64,000 bases of DNA from Shinisaurus crocodilurus (lineage: Eukaryota; Chordata; Lepidosauria; Squamata; Shinisauridae). The DNA lies in contig JAHFWL010000400.1 of NCBI GenBank assembly GCA_021292165.1, positions 62,001 to 126,000 of the forward strand, read 5' to 3'. Below the pieces are notes generated by a model that was not told the DNA's origin, searched no databases, and saw nothing but the letters and a program-made list of their open reading frames with translations. Shown in pieces: positions 23,880-33,414 of the stretch. Made by a program: the position numbers and the translations under genes. Within the stretch, counting starts at the first letter, position 1. Every line of letters begins with the position of its first letter.

Positions 23880-24662
23880 CAGGGATGTTGAAGAGTCCTT
23901 GGTCTCGAGTCACGAGTCGAGTCACGAGTCTTTGGACCCGAGTCTCGAGTCCGAGTCCGAGTCCTTGGTCCAAAATGGTGACTCACGAGTCATGAGTCCT
24001 GAGTCACTCCCAAAACTGACTCCACGAGTCCCTATTAAAATCAATGGGGTTTCCCCCCAACAAAATAAGGCTACTTCAGATGTGTGGCTTAAATAAATTC
24101 TAGGCACAAGTGTGCCTTTTTATTTCAAAACTCTGCAACTGATTTTGGCAAGAACAGACCAGGCAGACAAACCCAAAATAACCAGGCAGGCAGAGGAGGC
24201 AGGGAACCCCAAAGCAGGCAGGCAGAGGCCTTTGTCTTGGACAATTCAACTGTTGAACAGGTCAAGAAGAGACCAGGCAGGCAGAGGAGGCTGGGAACCC
24301 CAAACAGGCAGGCAGAGGCAGCCAAACCCAAAATGTCTGACCCTAACCCAAACCCCCCACAACAACACATCAATCAAAATAAATCTCAACACATCGTTGG
24401 GGCTGCACTCCTGGTAGCTGTCCATAGTGGCCGAGCAGCGGCACGCCTCGCTTCCATGCGCTCTTCACTGGTGATCGCGCTCCTTCTGGCACAGCCAGAA
24501 GACTCGTCAACAGCCCAGGGATGTTGACGAGTCCTTGGTCTCGAGTCCCGAGTCGAGTCTCGAATCCCATTAAAAATATTGGGACTCGAGTCCGAGTCGA
24601 GTCAGAGGGGGGACTCAGTCCGACTCATGAGTCGAGTCCTCGAGTCCGAGTCCCCATCCCTG
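23880..24662 (-). mobile_element. GACTC-rich hAT-like element, copy B (783 bp)
   Basis: Same family as copy A, in reverse orientation. It is flanked by a perfect 8-bp duplication GTCCAAGC (23872-23879 and 24663-24670). The interior differs from the other copies near 24340-24500. The host sequence is an L2-like LINE 3' fragment that resumes after the element. Confidence 0.85.
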
Positions 24663-24763
24663 GTCCAAGCAGATACATACGAGAGGAGACAGGCTCTTTT
24701 AAGCCCTTCTTTTCTATTGGTTCATTAACTCAAAATTGCCTCCCTCCCCCCACACACAGGGTG

Positions 24764-24900
24764 GGTTCGCACGACACAACAAGCTATCATTGCAAGTTAC
24801 CAGTATTGGTGGTGACTTGCAGCGATGGTTCTGACAGACGATAATTGTTTCTTGTCATTATCTCATTGTTTCTCGTAATTGTTGTTTTGTTCCCACCCAG
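24764..24900. mobile_element. Possible MITE (TTCGCACGACACAACA type)
   Basis: GGGTGGGTTCGCACGACACA at the left and GTTGTTTTGTTCCCACCC at the right are inverted. Confidence 0.45.
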
Positions 24901-24968
24901 TCCTCCCTCCGCCTCCAGGCATGCATCCCAGGGGCCATCGCTCTCTCTCTTTGTAGGCAGCCTGTTTG

Positions 24969-25661
24969 CAGGGATGGGGACTCGGACTCCAGGATTTGAC
25001 TCGTGAGTCAGACTGAGTCCCCCCTCTGACTCGAGTCGCACTCGAGTCCCAATATTTTTAATGGGACTCGAGACTCGACTCGGGACTCGAGACCAAGGAC
25101 TCGTCAACATCCCTGCTTGAAGCCACCTGCAGGTGCTGTCTGGACCTAGTTGCAGTAACAATCCAAGTTTATTTTTTAAAATCATTTCCCTAAAATGCAA
25201 CCTTTCAGACATTTTGGGTTTGGCTGCCTCTGCCTGCCTGTTTGGGGTTCCCTGCCTCCTCTGCCTGCCTGGTCTCTTCTTGACCAGTTCAACAGTTGAA
25301 TTGTCCAAGACAAAGGCCTCTGCCTGCCTGCTTTGGGGTTCCCTGCCTCCTCTGCCTGCCTGGTTATTTCAGGTTTGTCTGCCTGGTCTGTTCTTGCCAA
25401 AATCAGTTGCAGAGTTTTGAAATAAAAAGGCACACTTGTGCCTAGAATTTATTTAAGCCACACATCTGAAGTAGCCTTATTTTGTTGGGGAAAAAACCCA
25501 TTGATTTTAATAGGGACTCGTGGAGTCAGCCGAGTGACTCAGGACTCGTGACTTGTGAGTCACCATTTTGGACCAAGGACTCGGACTCGGACTCGAGACT
25601 CGGGTCCAAGGACTCGTGACTCGACTCGTGACTCGAGACCAAGGACTCTCCAACATCCCTG
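24969..25661 (+). mobile_element. GACTC-rich hAT-like element, copy C (693 bp)
   Basis: Ends CAGGGATGGGGACTC and CAACATCCCTG. The flanks are CCTGTTTG (24961-24968) and CCTGTTCG (25662-25669), a 7/8 matching target duplication. It lies only 306 bp from copy B, in the opposite orientation. The spacer is closely related to copy A. Confidence 0.8.
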
Positions 25662-25669
25662 CCTGTTCG

Positions 25670-26734
25670 TGATTGGTCCGCTGAGTGCTCCTCTCTCTCC
25701 CTCCTCCTGCAGGGATCTTTAACCCTTTCTCTACCTCCCTGTAGCTGATCGATAACCCCTTTGTTGTCTGCTCCCATTGGAAAAAAAAAAGATTGCTGTG
25801 TACGTTGCCCCATGCTTCTCCGCCTGTCGCTTTGCCTGCTTTCGCCTGGCTGCTTCCGTCACCGCAGAGAAGCATTCCCCCCCCCATCCACCCAGCCACA
25901 CTCCATTCGTGGCGCCTCCAGTGTGAACTGGGGCTTGGCTTTCTCCTAACCCAGCCGCCACTCCCGACCTTGCAGCCCATCACAAACACCGTTTACGCTC
26001 CCCCTTCTCCCTCCCGCCTTTGTTCCCACCTGGTCTACCATACAGGTGGTGATTATTAACACGTTATGCACCCTTCCCCTTGTCCAAGCAGTGGCTTTTG
26101 ATCCTCGCCCCTCCCTCTGCACCGCCTTGCACCAAAGCTGCTCTTGCTCTCCCCTTTCCCTCCCGCCTTCGCTCCCATCTTGGATAAGAGAAAGGTGGAA
26201 GTTATTTACACCTTTTCCCCCCTCCATGCTTAGCACTGCACCTCTTTTACTTCTTCCCACCCCTCACATCCACACATGGCAGAGAACCTGCTATCTCTAG
26301 CAGTTCTCCCATCTATCCTGCCTCTCACCTGTGTTAGAAGTCTGAACTAGACCCACACCTTCCCTACCCCAAAGCTTTTCTTGCTCCTGCAACCAGAGTA
26401 ACTTTAGCCTTGACTTCATTTTTCTAGCCCTGTGCTTACTACCCAACTTCCTCCCTCCCCACCACCACATACTGGTAAAGTTCTCCAGTTGTAATCTACT
26501 CCTCTTCTATTAAAAAGCGTTCTTTATTTTGAAAGAAAAATACAGTTTTTTTTGTATTCTGATTGTAAAAGTAAAAAAAGCATCCTACAATTAGAAGCGA
26601 AGCAAGCAGCAACGTGTGTGTGTTGCTGGGCAGATATCGGAAATAAGAGATCGGATGACTGGAGCGGCTGCTTGTTTTGCCGCTCTTGTCATGCGACTCT
26701 GTAGGATTCTTGAACCACCAGCGATAAAACAGCT
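25670..26734. other. Pyrimidine-rich stretch, no gene
   Basis: The + strand is strongly C/T-biased (many CCCTCC and CTCCC runs). The open frames reflect this bias. Confidence 0.5.
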
Positions 26735-26932
26735 CTCCCTGGTTCAGACGACACAACAAACGATAGTTGTAAGAACAAACCCTAGAACAAACCGTTGTTT
26801 ATCGTTTTTTTCTGTGGACAAAACAGACCATTGTGATTTGTGACTCACAACGACCTGAGTTCAGACATCAGGACAAGCAACGGTTGTCTGTTATCGTTGT
26901 TTGCTTGTCGTGACGTCCAAACCCAGTCACAC
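26735..26932. mobile_element. Possible MITE (CAGACGACACAACA type)
   Basis: GGTTCAGACGACACAACAAAC at the left and GTTTGCTTGTCGTGACGTCC at the right, with inverted AACCGTTG and CAACGGTT centre text. Confidence 0.5.
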
Positions 26933-27531
26933 ACACATACACACACAGAGACCTGTTGCTTTTCCCTCTGGGAGGTAAAAGATACCGGGGGGGCCCTGCT
27001 GCTTTCAATGATAGAAGAAAGCCCTGAGCAAAAAGAGTCACATGGGATAAGGGATTACATGTGACTTACGCTTCCATGTTGCTCCGAATTCTCTTTTGTC
27101 CCATTAAAATCTGAATGTTTATTACAAAAATAAACTGTATTTATTGTGGAGTTGAGCAACTCTTGTGAGAACTGTGGGGCGGGGGAAACACAGCAATGGC
27201 TTCCTTTTTCCAGTTTCCATGTGTCTGTATTTTCTCCCGGCCTTCTGCAAACTTGCTAAGACGACATAAGGGTATTCTTTGACAAATTTGGCCAGGCTAA
27301 AAGGTGTAACGCTTTCCATTTTGTGATCACCCCACTGTCATCCTTGTTGCTGTTCTTTTGATTGTCCAAGATGCCCTGAGAATATTTATATGGAAGGGCG
27401 GCTTCCTCGTTGCGCAAACAAACAAAACAACAGCGACAGCTACAAAATGCATCTCAACACGTGCTTCTGTGCAGATAACAATATTTAGCACTGGGTGGTG
27501 TTCAAAACACTTCACATTGCCTGTTGCAAGC

Positions 27532-27638
27532 CAGCCTTCCCCAACCTCGTGGTCTCCAGATACACTGGATTACAACTCCCATCATTCCTGGAAGCTGCCA
27601 TCCAACACATCTAGAGGGCACCAGGTTGGGGAAGGCTG
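27532..27638. mobile_element. Hairpin MITE (CAGCCTTCCCCAACC type)
   Basis: Arms CAGCCTTCCCCAACC and GGTTGGGGAAGGCTG. The flanks TTGCAAGC and TTGTATAA match 5/8. Confidence 0.6.
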
Positions 27639-28064
27639 TTGTATAACTAGGGTCGTCAGAGAAATCCACAGCATTCACATGAGTTCGGATTTCTACGAAT
27701 CCGACCTGCAGATTTCACGGTGGACCGGCTTTTTCTGAGTTATGCGGGTTCCGTGGACTTGCAGACTGGTTTTTCACTTTGGGCGGGGGTTTGCGGAAAT
27801 TTGTATTAACACTGATTCACCTTAGTGCTAATTCCTATTAGTGCTAATTTGCATTAACTAATGAGCATTAGCAAATTTGCGCAACTGTACAAGTGCGCAT
27901 CAGCACTAATGCATACTTGTGCAAGTAGAATGAGATTCTTTAAAAAGTAATAATCTGATTCCATCAATGAGTGGATGAAAGAAGGAAAGATGACTGAAAA
28001 TCTGCAAAACACAGACAGAACGGATTTAACCAAATCCGTATATCCCCAGTTGTGATGCTTACAA

Positions 28065-28210
28065 CAGGGGTGGGGGACCTTTTCTCTGCCCGAGGGCCGA
28101 GTAAGTTCCGGGCAAGCACTCTGGGGGCCACATGCCCTCAGCGGACGGGCTCCTATCCCAAAGTGGGTGGCGCAACCACATATCTGGCACGTGGCCTCAC
28201 AATGTGATTG
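28065..28210 (+). mobile_element. Possible hAT-like 5' end
   Basis: ACAGGGGTGGGGGACC and CTGCCCGAGGGCCGAG resemble the start of a common hAT-type repeat. The other end was not found. Confidence 0.4.
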
Positions 28211-28363
28211 ACCCTCCACACACACTCACATACTGCCCCCTCCCCTCCGCAGTTAGGCTTTTTGAAAAGCCTGCATTTGTGCCAGTTGACACTTTTTAAA
28301 AAGCATGACTGCAGTGGGTGAAAGGTGATTTTTGAGTGGGTGTTGTAGTGTTGGGGAAAGGGT

Positions 28364-28716
28364 GAGCCAGTGTGGTGTAGTGGTTAGGGAAGTGTTCTCC
28401 AACCTTGGGTCCCCAGATGTTTTTGGCCTACAACTCCCAGCATGCCCCAGCCAGCTCTGCTGGCTGGGGCATGCTGGCAGTTGTAGGCCAAAAACATCTG
28501 GGGACCCAAGGTTGGAGAACACTGGGTTAGAGTGATGGACTGGGGAGATCCGGGTCCTAGTCCCTGCTCAGCCATGAAGCTCACTGGGTGACTTTGGGCC
28601 AATCACTGACTCTCAGCCTAACCTACCTCGCAGGGTTGTTCTGAGGATAAAACGGAAAGGAGGGGATCATGTATGCCACCCTGGACTCCTTGGAGGAAAG
28701 GTGGGATATAAATATA
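28364..28716 (+). mobile_element. Sauria-type SINE interrupted by a hairpin MITE
   Basis: tRNA-related head GCCAGTGTGGTGTAGTGGTT (A-box-like) and GGTCCTAGTCC (B-box-like), followed by the body GACTTTGGGCCAATCACTGA and the tail GGTGGGATATAAAT. The head is split by the MITE at 28390-28524. Confidence 0.85.
28390..28524. mobile_element. Hairpin MITE (135 bp) inside the SINE
   Basis: Near-perfect palindrome with arms starting AGTGTTCTCCAACCTTGGG and closing GGTTGGAGAACACTG. The flanks GGTTAGGG and GGTTAGAG give a 7/8 hAT-type duplication. The uninterrupted SINE sequence predicts the empty site GGTTAGAG. Confidence 0.75.
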
Positions 28717-28717
28717 G

Positions 28718-28816
28718 GCTGAGAGCCAGACACCACTGCAAAGTTAACCAGGGAGCTCCATGGCTGTGTGGGGATTAGAACCTGAATTTCTAACCACCAC
28801 ACCGCACTGGCTCTCA
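28718..28816 (-). mobile_element. Sauria-type SINE head fragment
   Basis: GGATTAGAACCTGAATTTC and CACACCGCACTGGCTCTCA mark a head-only reverse copy next to the + copy at 28364-28716. Confidence 0.65.
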
Positions 28817-28819
28817 AGC

Positions 28820-30023
28820 TACTGGTTCTCAAGCCTTTTAAAGCCATCTACCATCGTGGCCATCATAACATCTTGTGATAGCGAAACCCATATGTTAAAT
28901 TTACGTTTCATAAGAAAAGGGACGAGAGCAGGAGTCATGTTCGAGCTTGTTGAGTTTTTCCATTTTCCGTTTTCGATGCTCGTCTCACCTGGTTCTCATT
29001 GATGAATGTATCTCCCCCGACCCCGAAACAGGAAAAGTGTGCATTTTCTACCACGGAAAGTGCACACTTCTTCTAGCATGCACCCCAAATGCCTACTTTT
29101 CCCCCATTGGCGAAAGCGTGAAAATGCAGTTGGTATGTGTGTGTGTGGTGTGTCTACATTTTCAGAACTGTGCTCTTTCCAACGTGAACGCAAGCTTGGG
29201 AAACAGTGAACATTTCCTGAGAATTATGCTCCTAATCATGTTCAGGGTTGTGTGAACAGGACATGTTGGCGTGATTTGCGAACCGCGACAAAATTCTTGT
29301 ACACCGCTAGTTGTAAGAAGTATTCGCCCACAGACACACACACACACACACACACACACACCACCCTTAGGCAGTTAGGAAGCAAAGCTGGATTAGGTCC
29401 AGACGGTTTTGCAATCACACATGACTATATCTTCCGACAAATATTTCCCTGGGGGGGTCAACCAGCCATATGCCCTTAAGTTGGCAACAAGCAGTTTTAA
29501 TGGGCTGAGTTTGTCTCTGAGGTACATTGTGGTCGACTACACAAGTCCATCACCGCTGTATTGACAGGCTTGTGCTGGCTGTCATGCATGGCTGAGGCGA
29601 ATAGCATTTTTCATCTTAGTTATGGTGACCAGATATGTAACCCTTGTCAGAAAATAATTGACAAGTAGCCTACCCTCACTTCCCTCCACTGGTCATAATT
29701 AGATATAAGTCCTAAACGGCTAAGATGCAAGATGTGTTGCCATAATTTAAAAGCACTTGGTTAGGACATGCGTCTCACTCACAGGAATGTGGTCAGATGA
29801 ACACCAGCCGTTGATGTGCAGTCCCAGACAATTCCTGCAGAGCCGTTCCTTTTTTTCTTTTTCCTTAGAGCTCTGATGGATTTTTGCTAGGTAAATGGAA
29901 GATGTGGGGTGAGCTACAGGAATTCGGCTCTGACAGCCTCGTTAATGCTCCTCCATCTCAGAAAGAGGGCTTTGGGCTCACCATGCGTCTGCTCAGCACT
30001 TTGCCAAGGAAAATCACCAGACT
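28820..30023. other. No recognised gene
   Basis: Contains only the (CA)n at 29334. Confidence 0.5.
29334..29361. repeat. (CA)n microsatellite
   Basis: About 13 CA units. Confidence 0.9.
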
Positions 30024-30480
30024 TAGGGGTGGGTGATCTACCCACCACCTGACTCACTGGGCGCTCGGCGAGCACTGCCTCTATGCCTGCCAAGCTGGGC
30101 CGAAAGCGAGCACCAGCCGAGGTGCTCAACGGACTTCCAGGTTCCCGGCGGTACGCTTTTTATGTTATTACCTGGATGGGAGACCCCTCCTCTAGTTTCC
30201 AGCATTGAGCAGGGGGTTGGACTCGATAGCCTTGTAGGCCCCCTTCCAACTCTTTGATCTATGAAATCTATGAAAATGGATAAGAGACGTTAAAAGCAGC
30301 CATGATTTGCATAACTTGCGCAGATCGTAGGCCGTTTTTAACATATCTTATGTCATTTTCTACTTAAAAAGCGTACCGCCGGGAACCCGGAAGTCGCTTC
30401 CCCAGCTTGGCTTGTGAGAACGTGAGTTGAGCCAGGGAAGCAGGTAGGCCGAGCAGAGCTCGGGGGGGGGGGTTTGAGCC
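30024..30480 (+). mobile_element. TAGGGGTG-type element with nested 5S-like SINE tail
   Basis: Starts TAGGGGTGGGTGATC. The arms CCGGCGGTACGCTTTTTA and AAAAAGCGTACCGCCGGG are inverted and are interrupted at 30163-30275 by a SINE fragment. Confidence 0.5.
30163..30275 (+). mobile_element. Truncated 5S-like/CR1-tailed SINE
   Basis: Begins in the 5S-like box C region (CCTGGATGGGAGACC) and continues into the CR1-type 3' end. It is nested in the element at 30024-30480. Confidence 0.7.
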
Positions 30481-31149
30481 CAGCAAGCTCGCCGCGCTTC
30501 CACCCCACAATCGAGCTCTGCACACATGTGCAAAATGCTTATTGCACGTGCCAACCACCACCACCACCACCATCTGCGGCCACCACCCAGGCCAATGCCT
30601 TGCTCTGAGGACTCCTCAGGGTGGGTAGGTGGCATTTTCTCCTCAGGTATCAGAGAAAGGCAGCTGCTCCGGAGAGCTGACCCAGCTGCTTCTCAACGGT
30701 GGCATTTTGCTGAGGCAGGAGGGGGGGTCTGGCAGGGCTCTGCAGAGCACCCGCCAGTTCCTGATGTCTCGCTCTGAGTCCTCAGAGTGAGGTATCAGCC
30801 TGGGTGACAGCAGGATTTGGCGCCGATTGATCCTCGCTGCCTGTCGGGCTTATCTCTAGGTCCGCTGGCCTTGGGGCACCAGCTGCAGGTTCCCTCCCCC
30901 CCCCCATCTCATCCTCCTCCCTGTCAGACTCAGAATCTGTTCCCAGATCCTCCTCTGTAGGGAGAGTGGGCCCAATCCCTACAGCCGGTCTCATTTGCTT
31001 GGACATGTTGTTGAGTGAGGCATAGTCCACACATGCATCAATGGTATAAACCAACAAAACAAAACACCGGAATGGACTACCGCACTGGCTGCCTGAAACT
31101 TCAACCAGTGGTTCAGAACGCAGTGCCGCCTGCCCCATTGGCAGGAGGT
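30481..31149. other. No recognised gene
   Basis: Has (CCA)n near 30550. The 118-codon reverse frame at 30782-31138 has an acidic stretch but no recognised domain. Confidence 0.4.
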
Positions 31150-31285
31150 GGAGTCAACCGGAGAAAGCACAGTTGGCTCCCAATTCACTGGCAGGCGCAA
31201 TTCAAGTGCTGTTTTTTTAAAATCCCCAAATGGCTTGGGCCCAGGGTATCTCAGAGAACGCCTCTCCCTATGTGATTAGGGCCCT
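31150..31285 (+). pseudogene. L2-like LINE fragment
   Basis: CCAATTCACTGGCAGGCGC to CAGAGAACGCC encodes HWQAQFKCCFFKIPKWLGP, the L2 C-terminal block, without its surroundings. Confidence 0.5.
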
Positions 31286-31297
31286 GGTCTGAAATTT

Positions 31298-32161
31298 CAG
31301 GGATGTGCAACAATGGGAAACTCCTTCTGTTTGAGCTCGACAGACATGTCTGACCCAGCAGCCCAAAGCGGCCGATTTGGGGGTGGGGCGGGGGTTCGGC
31401 TTCTGCAAAATTGCTTGAAATATTTGCACAGATTGGGAGCAGAAAACGATGTAACTCTAGCACAATTTGCGCAAATCATGATTTGCGTGAATCAGGGCTG
31501 ACTCATTAGACTCAAGTCATTGTTTGTTTGTTTGTTTGTTTGTTAATTATATCTATATCCCACCCTTTTTTCCTGCAAGGAACCCAAGGCGGCTTACATA
31601 ATCCTCATCCTCCTCTCCATTTTATCCTCACAACAACCCTGTGAGGTAGGTTAGGCTGAGAGTCAGTGACTGGCCCAAAGTCACCCAGAGAGTTTAATGG
31701 CCGAGCGGGGACTAGAACCCGGGTCTCCCGAGTCCCACTCCAGCACTCTCACCACTACGCCACACTGGCTCTCAGCCAGTGTTGTTGTTCTTGTAGCATT
31801 TAACATGAGAAGTATTGAAGCACCTTCCTCTCACTCTACCTTGGCCACCCTGAATTTTCTGACACTTAATTTCAGATTTGTGCAAAATTCAGGACTCCGC
31901 TATGCAATTTGCACACATTTACACAATTTACACAATCTCCACAAATTTGCGGAGCGGAGGCTCGAAATTTGTGCAGATTTCCCCAGCTTTTTTTAAAAAA
32001 AAATGTTGTGCAAATCACTGTCCATTTTATATGCTAGCTTGACTTGCGTCAGATCGAGTGGGTGCTAGTACAGGGTTGACAGAACAGAATCCGCACGGCT
32101 GAGTCAAGAAAATCCACCAGATTTTCACCCCCCCCCCTATCAGATTCCTCACACATCCCTA
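31298..32161 (+). mobile_element. TAGGGATG-type element with a nested SINE
   Basis: Left end near CAGGGATGTGCAAC; right end TTCCTCACACATCCCTA. The arms contain CAATTTGCGCAAATC and similar. The SINE at 31521-31775 lies inside on the opposite strand. The target duplication is unclear. Confidence 0.5.
31521..31775 (-). mobile_element. Sauria-type SINE
   Basis: Complete reverse copy, with a (GTTT)n tail at 31521-31545 and head CTACGCCACACTGGCTCTCA. It is nested in the element at 31298-32161. Confidence 0.85.
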
Positions 32162-32199
32162 GCCTGAATGCCAACATTATGTGGTGTTAGGCTGGCTGA

Positions 32200-32460
32200 C
32201 ACAAGGAGCAGGGCCTTCTCGGTGGTGGCATCTTCCCACCCTACTCATTTATTTATTTATTTATTTACTTCATATCCCACCTTTCTGCCAAATACCATTA
32301 AAAATGCAATAATAGAAATAAATAGCACCCAGACAGGTTATTTTTTTTAAAAAAACAAAAACCCTTCAACAATAAACCAGCTTACACGCCAAAGGCCTGC
32401 TGGAATACAATAACATAAAATAAAATACATCCTAAAGAAGGTTCAGCAAGCTTTCTTGGT
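32200..32460 (-). mobile_element. L2-like LINE 3' remnants
   Basis: A + strand scrap (GCAGGGCCTTCTCGGTGGTGG) is joined to a reverse tail starting (ATTT)n and CATATCCCACCTTTCTGCC. Confidence 0.5.
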
Positions 32461-32471
32461 TCTGGATTTTA

Positions 32472-32536
32472 AGGCGCAATCCTATGCAAGTTTAGACAGA
32501 AAAAAGGCCTAAACTTGCATAGGATTGCGCCCTTAG
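32472..32536. repeat. Hairpin MITE, minimal form (65 bp)
   Basis: GCGCAATCCTATGCAAG and CTTGCATAGGATTGCGCCC are near-perfect inverted ends with the centre deleted. Confidence 0.7.
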
Positions 32537-32570
32537 AGAATCAGTGAAGACTTTACTGTTCCAGTGGGTA

Positions 32571-32900
32571 ATAATAATTTATTTATTTATTACCCGCCTC
32601 TCCATCTAGATCGAGGCGGGGAACAACAGAAAATATAAAATACCTAAACTAAAACAACACAATATATACGGTACTATTAAAACATCTTAAAACATCCTAA
32701 AAACATCTTAAAACATCTTAAAAACATCTTAAAAACATCTTTAAAACATCCTAAAATTCCGCCGGATAGGCCTGCCGGAAGAGTTCAGTCTTTACGGCTT
32801 TTTTAAATTCCAAAAGACTGACAAGTTGACGTATCTCCTCCGGCAGGCCATTCCATAATCTGGGAGCAGCAGAAGAGATGGTCCTCTGGGTAATGCTCAG
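32571..32900 (-). mobile_element. L2-like LINE 3' end with ACATCTTAAA repeats
   Basis: TTATTACCCGCCTCTCC, a run of AAACATCTTAAA units near 32680-32750, then the complement of the C-terminal block (CAGGCCATTCCATAATCTGG). Confidence 0.65.
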
Positions 32901-32902
32901 TG

Positions 32903-33042
32903 CTTCTTTTCTGGAGAAAAGGGTACCGGAACTCTTGGATTACATTTCCTCAGGAGTAGATGGCGATTAAATTGTAATGCAATTAATAGAAGAAAAGGTG
33001 CTGGAACTCAGTTCCGGTGAGTTCCACCAGAAAAAAAGCCCT
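32903..33042. repeat. Palindromic MITE-like repeat
   Basis: CTTCTTTTCTGGAGAAAAGG and GTTCCACCAGAAAAAAAGCC are approximate inverted ends. Confidence 0.4.
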
Positions 33043-33414
33043 GGTAATGCTTGTCAGCCTAGTTTTGGCTGACTGAAGCAGATTCTTCCCAGAGGACCTG
33101 AGTGTGCGGGGTGGATTGTTATCCTATACTTGCTGAAATAAATTGTTATCTTACTAACTGCTCCTATATAATTGTTATTTCTGTTGTCTAGTTTTAACTA
33201 ATCTTATTGTATTGCGGAGATTTTATTGTTAGATGCTGTGAGGCTTCTTTTCTTTTCAAAAAAGCATGTGTTGGGATATAAAACTGGAAACAAATAAGCA
33301 AATAAATAAAATGTGATTATGGGTGCAGCCTTGCTTGTTGTTGCAGTGCAGAAAGCCACACCTGTTGGATTTTCCCCTGCCCCAGAGCTCTTAAAGGGAC
33401 AGATCCCCGTCTTG

